Shown piece by piece: positions 17,968 through 27,898 of a stretch of 64,000 nt of DNA (position 1 is the first letter of the stretch; every line of letters starts with the position of its first letter). The stretch comes from Aestuariirhabdus litorea (GTDB lineage Bacteria > Pseudomonadota > Gammaproteobacteria > Pseudomonadales > Aestuariirhabdaceae). The stretch is taken from assembly GCF_003864255.1 (NCBI RefSeq), contig NZ_QWEZ01000002.1:310001-374000 (forward strand), in the 5' to 3' direction. The translations under genes were made by a program, and so were the position numbers. The notes beneath the pieces are model-generated. The model did no database searches and was not told the DNA's origin. It worked only from the letters and a program-made list of their open reading frames with translations.

Positions 17968-18687
17968 CTAATCTTTCAGCTCACGTTTCATCTCTTTATA
18001 GCTCAGGTGGCGAACGTCGGTGCCCTTAACCAGATAGATCAGGTGTTCAGCGATATTGCGGGCATGGTCGCCCACCCGTTCCAGCGAGCGCAGTACCCAC
18101 ATGATGTTCAATACCCGCGATATACTCCGTGGATCTTCCATCATAAAGGTCACCAGCTCACGCATGGCGCTCTTGTACTCCATATCCACCGATTTATCCG
18201 CTTTGGCAACCGTCAGCGCCAGATCGGTATCAAAGCGGGCGAACGCGGTCAGGCTATCCTTGATCATCGCTCGCACCCGATCGCCGATATGGCGGGTTTC
18301 CACATAACCCCGAGGTGACTCCCCCTGCTCGCACAACTCAATCGCGTGTCGAGCCACCTTGGCGGCTTCATCACCCACCCGCTCAAGGTCACTGGCGGCT
18401 TTGGAGCAGGCGATCACTAACCGCAGATCGCTCGCGGCTGGCTGGCGGCGCGCCAGAATGCGGGTGCACTCCTCGTCGATCGCCATCTCCATATCATTGA
18501 TCAGCTCATCCTTTTCGCGCACGCTGCGGGCCAACTCACTGTCGGCCTCGATCAGCGCTTCGATGGCGTCGGAGACCTGCTTTTCGACCAGCCCGCCCAT
18601 CGCCAGCAAGCGGTTTTTCACCTCATTGAGCTCGGCGTTGAACTGCTGGGATATGTGTTGTGTGTGTAGATCGGTATTGATTTTCAT
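17968..18687 (-). CDS. phoU: Phosphate signalling protein PhoU
   Basis: A 239-residue protein made of two similar three-helix bundles, each with the metal-binding E(D)xxxD pattern (about residues 70-105, SKAASDLERVGDEAAKVARHA, and about 190-215, LRSLERVGDHARNIAEHL). PhoU links the Pst transporter to PhoR and keeps the Pho regulon off when phosphate is plentiful. The gene follows pstB by 23 bp, the standard order. Confidence 0.95.
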   Translation of the reverse strand: MKINTDLHTQHISQQFNAELNEVKNRLLAMGGLVEKQVSDAIEALIEADSELARSVREKDELINDMEMAIDEECTRILARRQPAASDLRLVIACSKAASDLERVGDEAAKVARHAIELCEQGESPRGYVETRHIGDRVRAMIKDSLTAFARFDTDLALTVAKADKSVDMEYKSAMRELVTFMMEDPRSISRVLNIMWVLRSLERVGDHARNIAEHLIYLVKGTDVRHLSYKEMKRELKD

Positions 18688-18710
18688 GATCTTTTCGTTG
18701 CCTCCCGGGA

Positions 18711-19589
18711 TTAGCCGTAGCGCCCGGTTATGTAGTCTTCGGTCTGTTTTTTGTCCGGGTTAGTGAACAGTGAGTCGGTATCGCCAAACTCGATCAGGTC
18801 CCCCATGTACATGAAAGCCGTGTAGTCCGACACACGCGCCGCCTGCTGCATGTTGTGAGTAACGATCACAATGGTATAGCGGGACTTGAGCTCATTGATC
18901 AACTCCTCAATCTTGAGGGTCGAGATGGGGTCCAGAGCCGAAGCCGGCTCATCCAGCAGCAGCACCTCAGGCTCCACCGCGATGGTACGGGCAATCACCA
19001 GTCGCTGCTGCTGACCGCCCGACATGCCGAGCGCACTCTCATGCAGGCGGTCTTTCACCTCCTCCCACAGGGCAGCGCCCCTGAGCGAACGCTCCACCAC
19101 CTCATCCAGGGTCCGCTTGTTCTTTACCCCCTGGATACGCAGGCCGTAAGCGACGTTCTCGTAGATGCTCTTGGGAAAGGGGTTGGGCTTCTGGAACACC
19201 ATGCCCACCCGACGGCGCAGCTCCGCTACATCGGTGCCACGCTGGTAGATATCCACCCCGTCCAGCAGGATCTTGCCTTCGATGCGGCAGCCATCCACCA
19301 GGTCATTCATGCGGTTGATACTGCGCAGCAAGGTTGACTTGCCACAACCGGAAGGTCCGATAAAGGCGGTGACACGGTTTTTGGGGATGGTCAGGTCAAT
19401 ATTATTGAGGGCCTGCTTCTCGCCGTAATAAAGATTCAGCCCGGAGACCTCCATGCAGGTCTCCTCCTGCTCCATGCTCAGGCTCTGACGGGTGCGACCG
19501 AGGGATGCGGTATCGATCCCGTGGGTACGCCCCCCCTCGTTGTTCTCCTGCGTTGGCCCGTGACCACTTACTCTGTTTGCTTGTGACAT
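18711..19589 (-). CDS. pstB: Phosphate ABC transporter ATP-binding protein PstB
   Basis: A 292-residue ABC ATPase powering phosphate import. It has Walker [10 protein letters not shown], signature [11 protein letters not shown], and Walker [14 protein letters not shown]. The core begins around residue 45 ([18 protein letters not shown]); the ~45-residue hydrophilic N-terminal extension is longer than in E. coli PstB. The ATG at 19589 has TGGAG eight bases before it, which supports the long start. The gene is 27 bp after pstA. Confidence 0.95.
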   Translation of the reverse strand: MSQANRVSGHGPTQENNEGGRTHGIDTASLGRTRQSLSMEQEETCMEVSGLNLYYGEKQALNNIDLTIPKNRVTAFIGPSGCGKSTLLRSINRMNDLVDGCRIEGKILLDGVDIYQRGTDVAELRRRVGMVFQKPNPFPKSIYENVAYGLRIQGVKNKRTLDEVVERSLRGAALWEEVKDRLHESALGMSGGQQQRLVIARTIAVEPEVLLLDEPASALDPISTLKIEELINELKSRYTIVIVTHNMQQAARVSDYTAFMYMGDLIEFGDTDSLFTNPDKKQTEDYITGRYG

Positions 19590-19616
19590 ATTCAATACTC
19601 CAGTCGACACCGGTGG

Positions 19617-21281
19617 TTAGACTTCCAGCGCCTTGTATTTTTCCCGCAGGTGGTTGCGTATCGCCACCGCCGACAGGTTCAGAACTGCAATGACCACCAC
19701 CAGCAGCAGAGCCGTGGCATACACCAGGGGACGGGCCGCCTCCACATTCGGACTCTGGAAGCCCACATCATAGATATGAAAGCCCAGGTGCATAAACTTC
19801 TGGTCCAGGTGCAGAAAGGGGTAGTTGCCGTCGAGGGGCAAGGAGGGGGCAAGTTTAACCACCCCCACCAGCATCAGGGGTGCCACCTCGCCTGCGGCTC
19901 GCGCCACCGCCAGGATCAGGCCAGTCATCATCGCCGGGCTCGCCATGGGCAGCACCACCCGCCACAGGGTTTCCGCCTTGGTAGCGCCCAGTGCCAGGCT
20001 CCCCTCGCGAACCGCACTGGGAATACGGGACAACCCCTCCTCGGTGGCAACAATCACCACCGGCAGCGTCAGCAGTGCCAGGGTAATGGCCGCCCACATC
20101 AGCCCCGGCGTACCAAAGGTGGGGGCCGGCAGGGCTTCAGGGAAGAACAGCTGGTCGATATTGGAGCCCAGGAAATAGACAAAGAAACCCAGGCCAAATA
20201 CCCCGTACACAATCGAGGGGACTCCAGCCAGGTTGTTGACCGCAATGCGGATCGCCCGGGTGATCGGTCCCTGGCTGGCGTACTCGCGCAGGTAGACCGC
20301 GGCCACCACACCAAAGGGGGTCACAATGATCGACATCAGGATCACCATCATGACGGTACCGAAGATCGCCGGGAAGATCCCCCCTTCGGTGTTGGCCTCA
20401 CGGGGGTCGTCGCTGACGAACTCCCACAACTTGGCAAAATAGAAACCTATCTTCTGCAGCAGCCCCATCGCGTTGGGACGGAAGGCCCGCACCACATTAC
20501 CCAGGGAGATCCTCACCTCGGACCCATCGCTGGCCACGCCGACCATATGGTCGCGATTGAATCTCACATAGAGCTCGGACAGTTCCGCCTCCAGCACGCG
20601 ATAGGCCGCATCCAGCTCGGCGCGCTCACTGGCGATCTCCGCTTCGCTCGCCGCGGTGTAGGTTCCATTGAGCTGGTAGCGCCGCTCACGCAGTCTCAAC
20701 CGCTCCATTGAGGAGTTGATGGCGCCGATCTGGTGCTTTTCGATCTGGTAGATCTGGTCATGGATGTCGAGGGCTCGCTCAATCCGCTCCTGTAACACAG
20801 GCCAGGCCTGCTCCCCACTGGCCACCAGCTGTTCGTCTTCGTACACTGCCTTGAGACGACCGTAAAAATTCCCCCACTCGCGGCGCTCCACCGTCACCAG
20901 GGCGTCGGGGTAACGGCGATCTTGCAGGAAGTCATCCAGCACCCACACAAAATCGCCGCCGGTCAGATCGCGGTTGCCGATCTTGATCAGGTCTCTCTGC
21001 ATGAACTCGGCCTCGACCACCGGCACTCCGGCTGACTCGAGACGCAGGGTAGGTACCTTTTCGGTCTCCACCACTTCACCCAGAATGACCCGCTCGGGTT
21101 GCCCGGGAAGCCGGTAATCGGCCTCCATCAGGCTGCCGGGCCAGAAATGGCCCAATCCACGTACGGCGATCAGCGCGATCAGGCCAATCACCATCACCAG
21201 GCTGATCGCGACCGCCCCGGCATTGAGCCACACAAAGGGGGAACCGCTTTTGTACCAGGAAGATAAAGAAACTCGCATCAT
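19617..21281 (-). CDS. pstA: Phosphate ABC transporter permease PstA, long form
   Basis: A 554-residue inner-membrane permease, nearly twice the ~296 residues of E. coli PstA. After a first membrane segment (about residues 17-42) comes a ~220-residue soluble part with a Glu/Arg-rich helical stretch (about 155-225). The ordinary permease core then starts near residue 290, with six membrane segments and the EAA-type loop REGSLALGATKAETLWRVVLP that contacts PstB. Long PstA forms are known in pseudomonads. It follows pstC by 19 bp. Confidence 0.93.
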   Translation of the reverse strand: MMRVSLSSWYKSGSPFVWLNAGAVAISLVMVIGLIALIAVRGLGHFWPGSLMEADYRLPGQPERVILGEVVETEKVPTLRLESAGVPVVEAEFMQRDLIKIGNRDLTGGDFVWVLDDFLQDRRYPDALVTVERREWGNFYGRLKAVYEDEQLVASGEQAWPVLQERIERALDIHDQIYQIEKHQIGAINSSMERLRLRERRYQLNGTYTAASEAEIASERAELDAAYRVLEAELSELYVRFNRDHMVGVASDGSEVRISLGNVVRAFRPNAMGLLQKIGFYFAKLWEFVSDDPREANTEGGIFPAIFGTVMMVILMSIIVTPFGVVAAVYLREYASQGPITRAIRIAVNNLAGVPSIVYGVFGLGFFVYFLGSNIDQLFFPEALPAPTFGTPGLMWAAITLALLTLPVVIVATEEGLSRIPSAVREGSLALGATKAETLWRVVLPMASPAMMTGLILAVARAAGEVAPLMLVGVVKLAPSLPLDGNYPFLHLDQKFMHLGFHIYDVGFQSPNVEAARPLVYATALLLVVVIAVLNLSAVAIRNHLREKYKALEV

Positions 21282-21300
21282 AGAATCCCGTTTTTAACCG

Positions 21301-23580
21301 CTACAGAGAGCTGTACTTCTTGCGCAGGCGATGACGCACCATCTCTGCAAAGGTGTTCACCACAAAAGTGAACAGGAACAGCACCATGGCCGCCAGGAAC
21401 AGTACCCGGTAGTGAGAGCTGCCCACCTCCGACTCCGGCATCTCCACGGCGATGTTGGCCGCCAGGGTACGCATGCCCTCGAAGATATTGGCATCCATGA
21501 TCGGCGTATTACCGGTCGCCATCAGCACGATCATGGTTTCACCCACGGCGCGCCCCATCCCGATCATGACCGCCGAGAAGATACCCGGACTGGCGGTCAA
21601 CAACACCACCCGGGTAAGGGTCTGCCAGGGGGTTGCTCCCAGCGCCAGGGAGCCGTAGCTCAGGTGCTTGGGCACACTGAAGATAGCGTCCTCAGTGATG
21701 GAAAAAATGGTCGGAATCACGGCAAAGCCCATCGCCAGACCTACCACCAGTGCATTGCGCTGGTCGTAATTCAGGCCCAGCTCACTACTGATCCAGTGGC
21801 GCATGTTGCCGTCGAACAGCAGCACTTCGATATGGCCACTCGCGCCCAGCGCCAGTGCGCTGGCCACAAGGATTACCGGGATCAGCAACAGCGCCTGCCA
21901 GCCTTCAGGGACCAGGGAACGGAGTCGCTCCGGCAGTTGCGCCCAGGCGAACCCGAACAGAAGGATCGCTACCGGCACCAGAATCAGCAGGGCGAAGATC
22001 CCCGGCAAAGACTCCTCCACGAAAGGGGCCAGCCAGAGCCCGGCCAGGAAGCCGAGGATTACCGTTGGCAGTGCTTCCATCAGCTCGATCACCGGCTTGA
22101 CCTTGCGGCGCATGGCGGGTGCCATGAAGTAAGCGGTGTAGATGGCACCACAGATCGCCAGCGGAGTGGCCAGCAGCATGGCGTAAAAAGCGGCCTTGAG
22201 GGTACCGAAGGCGAGCGGCATCAGGCTCATCTTCGGTTCGAAGTCATTGGTCGAGGCGGAGGACTGCCACACGTACTCCGGCTCGCTGTAGTGCTCATAC
22301 CAGACCTTGTCCCACAGGGCCGACCAGGAGATCTCCGGGTGCTCATTGTGCAGCGCCAGATATTCCATCTGCCCACCGCCCAGCTCCAGCAGCAGGCCAT
22401 TGGCCCGAGGGGCAATGGTCATCCCCTCAATCGCTGCACTTGAGCTCTGCTCCACCAGCAGGGTGCGATGCGCTGTGGTGTTGTAGAGGCCAATCCGTCC
22501 CTCACTATCAGCCGCCATAAAGCCTTTGCGGCGATGCTCAGGCGCAATGGCTACGATAGGGCTTGAAGCCAGTTCAAAGTCCCTTACCTTTTGCAGGCTG
22601 TACTTGTTGTCGTCATCGCGCACCAGAAACCACTGGCTAATACGACCCTGGCTGTCGCCGATCAGGAGGGAGGTTCCCCCCAGCAGAAACTCGATATCGG
22701 TGATTCTGCCCCCCCCCTCGGTCACCGGCAGTACGGCGTTGACCACCGGCTCATCCCGGTCCCGAACATCCAGCACCGCCATGCGATTAGCGCCCAGCGC
22801 GACAAAAAGCCAACGCTGCTCCGGATCAATCAGCACCCGGCTCAACACACCGGGCAACGCCGGCAGTTCGAGGGTCTCCCGCTCCAGGGTTACCTCCTCG
22901 GTGAGGAAGTCGATCTCCTTGTTGTAGAGGGTGACATGGAGCCCCGCCTCGGTGCTGGCCGCCAGCATCATGGAGTTCTCATTGTCGCGCAGGGCCAGCT
23001 GGGTCAGGGGGGCACCCGCTTCATCCAGGGTTATCGGCTGCTCGCCATAGGGGAACTCGATCTGCGGTTCAATCCAGCGCACGTCATTGGGATAGCTCAC
23101 CTGGTAGCTGTGCTTGAACATGATCACCTGGCCGTTGGACAGGCCCACCGCTACCTCGCGGGTATTGGGGTCGGCTTCCGCCATCGAGGTGATCTCAGCC
23201 CCCTCCGGAAGGGGAAGCTGGACGCTCTTGCGCGGCACCCCGTCCTGAGTAGAGAAAAACAGCAAGGTACCACTGCTATCGAGGCGCAACGCCAGCTCAG
23301 CCTGCTCCTCCATCGCCAGATAGAGGGTCTGTGAACCCTCCTGCCGTGCCGGTGCCGGGTAGCTGGCTACCGGCTCCATCTCCGCCCCCTTGAACAGAGG
23401 TACCACCTCGTAGAGCAGGTAGAGGAAGATCAGCAATATCGCCACGATAACGCCAATGCCGCCCACGGCAACCGACCAACGGGCCAGTCGATCCTTGAGC
23501 GAGCGCACACGCCGATGACGCCGCGCCTCATCGGAATTGAAGTCAACCAGGGGGTTGGAAAGATCGGTAATTTGGTTCAT
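21301..23580 (-). CDS. pstC: Phosphate ABC transporter permease PstC, long form with periplasmic domain
   Basis: A 759-residue permease, far longer than E. coli PstC (319). Membrane segment 1 is at about residues 35-57. A ~370-residue region then carries repeated beta-strand patterns with Asp/Gly turns (such as RWLFVALGANRMAVLDVRD and GTSLLIGDSQGRISQWFLV), which look like WD40-type propeller blades and should face the periplasm. The permease core starts near residue 455, with the PstB-contact loop YGSLALGATPWQTLTRVVLL at about 660. An extended PstC is known from pseudomonads; the propeller reading is my inference. A Pho box lies directly upstream. Confidence 0.93.
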   Translation of the reverse strand: MNQITDLSNPLVDFNSDEARRHRRVRSLKDRLARWSVAVGGIGVIVAILLIFLYLLYEVVPLFKGAEMEPVASYPAPARQEGSQTLYLAMEEQAELALRLDSSGTLLFFSTQDGVPRKSVQLPLPEGAEITSMAEADPNTREVAVGLSNGQVIMFKHSYQVSYPNDVRWIEPQIEFPYGEQPITLDEAGAPLTQLALRDNENSMMLAASTEAGLHVTLYNKEIDFLTEEVTLERETLELPALPGVLSRVLIDPEQRWLFVALGANRMAVLDVRDRDEPVVNAVLPVTEGGGRITDIEFLLGGTSLLIGDSQGRISQWFLVRDDDNKYSLQKVRDFELASSPIVAIAPEHRRKGFMAADSEGRIGLYNTTAHRTLLVEQSSSAAIEGMTIAPRANGLLLELGGGQMEYLALHNEHPEISWSALWDKVWYEHYSEPEYVWQSSASTNDFEPKMSLMPLAFGTLKAAFYAMLLATPLAICGAIYTAYFMAPAMRRKVKPVIELMEALPTVILGFLAGLWLAPFVEESLPGIFALLILVPVAILLFGFAWAQLPERLRSLVPEGWQALLLIPVILVASALALGASGHIEVLLFDGNMRHWISSELGLNYDQRNALVVGLAMGFAVIPTIFSITEDAIFSVPKHLSYGSLALGATPWQTLTRVVLLTASPGIFSAVMIGMGRAVGETMIVLMATGNTPIMDANIFEGMRTLAANIAVEMPESEVGSSHYRVLFLAAMVLFLFTFVVNTFAEMVRHRLRKKYSSL

Positions 23581-23603
23581 GGCGCGTACCCTACGCGTTC
23601 AAT

Positions 23604-23621
23604 GTGACAGGAGTATGACAA
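23604..23621 (-). promoter_or_regulatory. Probable Pho box upstream of pstC
   Basis: On the minus strand TTGTCATACTCCTGTCAC fits the PhoB direct-repeat pattern (two CTGTCAT-like 7-mers 11 bp apart). The hexamer 10 bp downstream (23588-23593, TAGGGT) is a poor -10 and overlaps the probable ribosome site of pstC, so use as a promoter would give an almost leaderless message. Confidence 0.5.
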
Positions 23622-23656
23622 CACCCTAAGAAAACGCCTCAAGGGCGGCTCGCAAA

Positions 23657-23689
23657 CCACAAACCCCGCACAGGGTACGGGGTTTGTGG
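23657..23689 (-). terminator. Hairpin between pstS and pstC
   Basis: A perfect 12-bp stem (CCACAAACCCCG with CGGGGTTTGTGG) around a 9-base loop. On the minus strand it is followed only by TTTGCG, so it is a weak terminator or a 3'-end stabiliser. Such a structure lets pstS, the periplasmic binding protein, be made in excess over pstCAB. Confidence 0.6.
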
Positions 23690-23717
23690 CAACAGCGGTG
23701 AGGTGTTCAGCTCAAGG

Positions 23718-24695
23718 CTAGAGGCCCAGGGCCGCCATCTGCTTCTCGACCACCTTGGCCGGCAGTGGAATGTAGCCATCCTTCACCACCACATTCTGGC
23801 CCTGCTGCGAAAGCACCAGCTTTACGAACTCGCGCTCGATGGGTGCCAGCGGCTTGTTGGGCGCCTTATTGACGTAAACATAGAGGAAACGGGAGAGCGG
23901 GTAACTCCCATTGACCGCATTCTCGGACGTCGCATCCACAAAGGGCTGACCCGGCTTCTTGGCCAAAGGGACGGTCTTCACGCTGGAAGTCTTGTAGCCG
24001 ATGCCGGAGTAGCCGATGCCGTTAATGGAGGCACTGACCGACTGCACCACGGAGGCGGAACCCGGCTGCTCATTGACGCCGCTCTTGAAGTCGCCTTTAC
24101 AGAGCGCCTTGTCCTTGTAGTAGCCGTAAGTGCCTGAGACGGAGTTACGACCGTACAGCTGGAATCCACGCGCTTTCCAGGCGCCGTCCAGACCGACATC
24201 GCCCCAGCGGCTGATGTCCTTCTCGTAACCGCACTTGCGGGTGGAGGAGAAGATCGCATCCACCTGGGGAATGGTCAGACCACTGACGGGATTGTCTTTG
24301 TTTACAAACACCGCCAGCGCGTCGATGGCGACCGGAATTGCGGTCGGCTTGTAGCCAAACTTCTTCTCGAACGCCTCCAGCTCCTTGTCCTTCATCTTGC
24401 GGCTCATGGGCCCCATGTTTGAGGTGCCTTCGGTCAACGCGGGCGGCGCTGTGGATGAGCCGGCGGCCTGAATCTGAATGTTGACGTTGGGGTATTCGCG
24501 CTTGAACTCTTCCGCCCACAGGGTCATCAGGTTAGCCAGGGTGTCCGATCCCACGCTGGACAGGTTGCCGGAGACGCCACTGCTCTTGCTGTAGGTTGGG
24601 ATAGAGGGGTCCACGGCGGTAGCGGCTACCGCTACCGTCACACTGCTGGCGGCCAGTACACCGACCAGTCCATTGATCATGCTGTTCATTCTCAT
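23718..24695 (-). CDS. pstS: Phosphate-binding periplasmic protein PstS
   Basis: A 325-residue periplasmic binding protein. A signal peptide with a hydrophobic core ([18 protein letters not shown]) is followed by the mature protein with [12 protein letters not shown] and [23 protein letters not shown], the phosphate-binding segments of the family. It also has the [13 protein letters not shown] region. It hands phosphate to PstCAB. A start at 24695 or 24689 is possible; GGAG precedes both. It is separated from pstC by 138 bp containing a hairpin and a Pho box. Confidence 0.94.
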   Translation of the reverse strand: MRMNSMINGLVGVLAASSVTVAVAATAVDPSIPTYSKSSGVSGNLSSVGSDTLANLMTLWAEEFKREYPNVNIQIQAAGSSTAPPALTEGTSNMGPMSRKMKDKELEAFEKKFGYKPTAIPVAIDALAVFVNKDNPVSGLTIPQVDAIFSSTRKCGYEKDISRWGDVGLDGAWKARGFQLYGRNSVSGTYGYYKDKALCKGDFKSGVNEQPGSASVVQSVSASINGIGYSGIGYKTSSVKTVPLAKKPGQPFVDATSENAVNGSYPLSRFLYVYVNKAPNKPLAPIEREFVKLVLSQQGQNVVVKDGYIPLPAKVVEKQMAALGL

Positions 24696-24759
24696 CTCAC
24701 GTCTCTCCAAGTGGTATTGCTGTATTCAGTGACCACGAGTATCCAGGGGTCGTGTTGCA

Positions 24760-24794
24760 ACTATATTGCGGCGAGATGACAGTTTTATGACCAG
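24760..24794 (-). promoter_or_regulatory. PhoB-dependent promoter of pstS
   Basis: On the minus strand CTGGTCATAAAACTGTCAT (24776-24794) is a near-consensus Pho box, and TATAGT (24760-24765) follows exactly 10 bp later as a -10 box. This is the standard layout in which PhoB replaces the -35 contact. Confidence 0.8.
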
Positions 24795-24953
24795 CGGGAT
24801 TAAATGTATCGAGTGTGGGTGCGCTCGCTTTCTCGATCGATCACTACTTCCCGCACCGGCAGTTTTGGGTATAATCCCGCGCCGACAGGGATTGTCCTTA
24901 AAATACCATTAGCCTTTGGCCGTAAACGCAAAGCAATAACAAGAGCGGAACCG

Positions 24954-25349
24954 ATGAACGATATTGAAGATAACCCAAGGCCCAATGGCCAACTTTGCCT
25001 GCAGATCCAGGCCATGCCCCGGGATACCAACCCCGAGGGAGCCATCTACAGTGGCTGGCTGGTTTCCCAAATGGACCTGGCGGCGGCCATGCTGGCCCGG
25101 CGCGCAACCAACGGTCGCGTTGCCACTGTCTCCATGGAGAGTATGGCGTTTATGGTGCCGGTGAGCATCGGCGACTGCCTCGGGTTTTACGGTGAGGTCG
25201 TTGGGCAGGGGCGCAGCTCCCTGACCATCCGCATCGAGGTCTGGAAACCCTCTCGCGAGGATGCCAACGAGCTGTGCAAGGTGACCGACGGCTCCATCGT
25301 GCTGGTCGCCATTGATGAGCGTGGCCGCACCCGGCCGATCCCCGCTTAA
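24954..25349 (+). CDS. yciA: Acyl-CoA thioesterase, YciA-like
   Basis: A 131-residue hotdog-fold thioesterase. Typical parts are NPEGAIYSGWLVSQMDLAAAMLARR and VSMESMAFMVPVSIGDCLGFYGEV, with the active-site Asp of the helix at QMD. YciA hydrolyses short and medium acyl-CoAs in the cytosol as a hexamer. I start it at the ATG at 24954, where the hotdog domain begins; the longer upstream reading frame would add ~50 residues unlike the family and would cover the pstS promoter region. Confidence 0.85.
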   Translation: MNDIEDNPRPNGQLCLQIQAMPRDTNPEGAIYSGWLVSQMDLAAAMLARRATNGRVATVSMESMAFMVPVSIGDCLGFYGEVVGQGRSSLTIRIEVWKPSREDANELCKVTDGSIVLVAIDERGRTRPIPA

Positions 25350-25358
25350 CGAAGGCCG

Positions 25359-25682
25359 CTAGGCCTCCCCCTCCCCAGGGGTGGGCTCCTGCAGCGCGCT
25401 CAGAGCGGAGAGGATTTCGGTGATGGCAGCGACCGTTGCGTGCTGCGCCTGGGCGATGGCCTGGGGGTCGCCCGCCGCTACCGCCTGGGTCATCTCCACC
25501 CGTTGGTGGGCCTCACGCTGCTTCTCCTCGTCGCTCTGCTGCACGCGGATGGCGCCCAGGCTGGCGCCCAGCAGGCGCACCAGCTGGATCAGTTGCCCCT
25601 TGCTGCGGGACTCCAGCGTCTCCTCCAACAGCTGGTTCAGCTGCTGGATTTTCTCCAGCCCAATCTCTGAGTTATCGCTCAA
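25359..25682 (-). CDS. Uncharacterised helical protein downstream of uvrD
   Basis: A 107-residue soluble protein, mostly helical and rich in Gln, Glu and Leu (KIQQLNQLLEETLESRS near the start), with no signal peptide or membrane segment. I recognise no family. It begins 32 bp after uvrD in the same direction and probably shares its transcript. It converges with yciA. Confidence 0.6.
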   Translation of the reverse strand: MSDNSEIGLEKIQQLNQLLEETLESRSKGQLIQLVRLLGASLGAIRVQQSDEEKQREAHQRVEMTQAVAAGDPQAIAQAQHATVAAITEILSALSALQEPTPGEGEA

Positions 25683-25714
25683 AATTCACCTCGGCTTGTG
25701 GTTAATGGCTGCGG

Positions 25715-27898
25715 CTAAAGCGCCTGCAGCTTGGCATAGGAGAGCACCAACCATTTGGTGCCCTCGGTATCAAAATTGACCTGCACCCGTGCCTGCGCGC
25801 CCTGACCTTCGTAGTTGAGGATCACCCCTTCACCAAACAGCTTGTGCAATACCCGCTGCCCGAGGGCGAAACCGCCCTCCGGTACGTCACGGGCCGCACT
25901 GGAAAAAAGTCCCTGGCTAACCGGGCGGGAGATACGGGCATTAAGCCGCACCTCCTGGATCAGCTCGCGGGGTATCTCGCCGATAAACCGTGAGGGCGCG
26001 TTCAGGGTTTCACTGCCGTGCAGGCGACGGGACTCGGCGTAGCAGAGGTAGAGGCGCTGCATGGCCCGGGTAATACCCACGTAACAGAGCCGACGCTCCT
26101 CCTCCAGGCCATTACCCGACTCCAGCGACATCTTGTGGGGGAACAGGCCCTCTTCGACGCCGCTCATAAAGACCAGCGGAAACTCGAGTCCCTTGGCCGA
26201 ATGCAGGGTCATCAGCTGCACGCTCTCCTCGTAGCGATCGGCCTGGTTATCCCCCGCTTCCAGGGCGGCGTGGTCGAGAAATACCGCCAGCGGAGAGGCA
26301 GCCAACTCCTGCTCCTGGTCATGATAGGGTGACTCCTCAGGGTCGAACTGGCGGGTGGCACTGACCAGCTCCTCGAGGTTTTCCACCCGCGCCTGGCCCC
26401 GCTCCCCCTTCTCCTTGCGATGAAAGTCGATCAGGCCCGTGGCGGCAATCACATGGTCCACCAGCTCGTGCAGAGCCAGGTTGGCGCAGCGCACTTCGAG
26501 CTCATCCAGCAGCCCCATAAAATCGGCCACGGCGCCACAGGCCCTGGCAGGCAGCCGCCGCTGCTCGACCGCCAACCGACAGGCTTGCCACAGCGATACT
26601 CCCTGCTCACGCGCGCAATCCCGCAGTAACTGCACGCTGCGCTCGCCGATGCCTCGGGTGGGCACATTGATCACCCGCTCCAGCGAGGCATCATCGTCGC
26701 GTTGGTTCAACAGCCGCAGGTAAGCGAGGGCGTTTTTGATCTCGGCACGATCGAAAAAGCGCTGGCCACCGTAAATGCGGTAGGGCACCGCGGCTCGGAT
26801 CAGCGCCTCCTCCAGTACCCGCGATTGCGCGTTGGAGCGGTAAAGTATGGCCACATCGCTACGGCTGTAGCCCTGTTCCAGCCACTCCTGGATACGATCC
26901 ACAATAAAGCGCGCTTCATCATGCTCATTAAAACCGGCATAAAGCTGGATCGGCTCTCCCTCGTCACCCTCGGTCCAGAGCTCCTTGCCCAGGCGATCCG
27001 TATTGTGACGAATCAGCTCGTTGGCTGCCCTCAGGATGGTGGAGGTGGAGCGATAGTTCTGCTCGAGGCGAATGGTTTCGACGCCGGCAAAATCCTCGTC
27101 GAAGCGGCGGATGTTTTCGATGCGGGCCCCCCGCCAGCCATAGATTGACTGGTCGTCGTCCCCTACCGCCATGACCTGCCCATGTTCACCCGCCAGCAGG
27201 CGCAGCCAGGCGTACTGGATGGCGTTGGTATCCTGGAACTCATCCACCAGCAGGTGGGAGAAGCGGCGCTGGTAGTGCTCACGGATCGGGCGCTGGTCAC
27301 GCAGCAACTCGTGGGCCCGCAGCAGCAACTCGGCAAAGTCCACCATGCCGCCCCGCTGGCAGGCCTGTTCGTAGCGTTCGTACACACGCACCATGGTCTG
27401 GGTAAAGAGGTCGCCATGGGTTTCAATGTGTTGCGGGCGTAGACCCTCATCTTTTTGCCCGTTGATAAACCATTGCACCTGCCGGGGAGGCCAGCGGGAG
27501 TCGTCCAGTTCCAGCTCTTTACAGATCCGTTTGATCAGTCGCAGCTGGTCGTCGCTATCGAGGATCTGGAAGTTGTCGGGCAGCCCGGCATCGCGCCAAT
27601 GGGCACGCAGCAGCCGGTGGGCCAGGCTGTGAAAGGTACCCACCCACAGCCCCTGCAGTGCACTGCCCCAGAGGGCTTCAATACGCGCCCGCATCTCCGC
27701 CGCCGCCTTGTTGGTAAAGGTCACCGCCATGATGCTGTAGGGGGACTCCCCCTGACTCACCAGCCAGGCAACCCGATTCACCAGCACCCGGGTTTTACCG
27801 CTGCCGGCCCCTGCCAACACCAGGTAGTTGCCGGGCTTTGCGGTCACCGCACGTTGCTGGGCATCGTTAAGGGACGCCACTTGTTGAGTTACGTTCAT
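25715..27898 (-). CDS. uvrD: DNA helicase II, UvrD
   Basis: A 727-residue superfamily 1 helicase that unwinds DNA in nucleotide excision and mismatch repair. Motifs in order: Walker A LAGAGSGKT (about residue 30), motif Ia TFTNKAAAEMR, motif II VDEFQDTN (about 220), motif III GDDDQSIYGWRGA, motif IV LEQNYRS, motif V TLHSAKGLEF and motif VI YVGITRAMQ. The C-terminal ~60 residues (RVLHKLFGEGVILNYEG) form the Tudor-like domain of UvrD/PcrA, which supports UvrD over Rep. Confidence 0.95.
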   Translation of the reverse strand: MNVTQQVASLNDAQQRAVTAKPGNYLVLAGAGSGKTRVLVNRVAWLVSQGESPYSIMAVTFTNKAAAEMRARIEALWGSALQGLWVGTFHSLAHRLLRAHWRDAGLPDNFQILDSDDQLRLIKRICKELELDDSRWPPRQVQWFINGQKDEGLRPQHIETHGDLFTQTMVRVYERYEQACQRGGMVDFAELLLRAHELLRDQRPIREHYQRRFSHLLVDEFQDTNAIQYAWLRLLAGEHGQVMAVGDDDQSIYGWRGARIENIRRFDEDFAGVETIRLEQNYRSTSTILRAANELIRHNTDRLGKELWTEGDEGEPIQLYAGFNEHDEARFIVDRIQEWLEQGYSRSDVAILYRSNAQSRVLEEALIRAAVPYRIYGGQRFFDRAEIKNALAYLRLLNQRDDDASLERVINVPTRGIGERSVQLLRDCAREQGVSLWQACRLAVEQRRLPARACGAVADFMGLLDELEVRCANLALHELVDHVIAATGLIDFHRKEKGERGQARVENLEELVSATRQFDPEESPYHDQEQELAASPLAVFLDHAALEAGDNQADRYEESVQLMTLHSAKGLEFPLVFMSGVEEGLFPHKMSLESGNGLEEERRLCYVGITRAMQRLYLCYAESRRLHGSETLNAPSRFIGEIPRELIQEVRLNARISRPVSQGLFSSAARDVPEGGFALGQRVLHKLFGEGVILNYEGQGAQARVQVNFDTEGTKWLVLSYAKLQAL

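Noticed and set aside
24804-24953. 50-residue N-terminal extension of yciA
   Set aside because: It begins beside the pstS promoter and does not resemble YciA; the domain starts at 24954.
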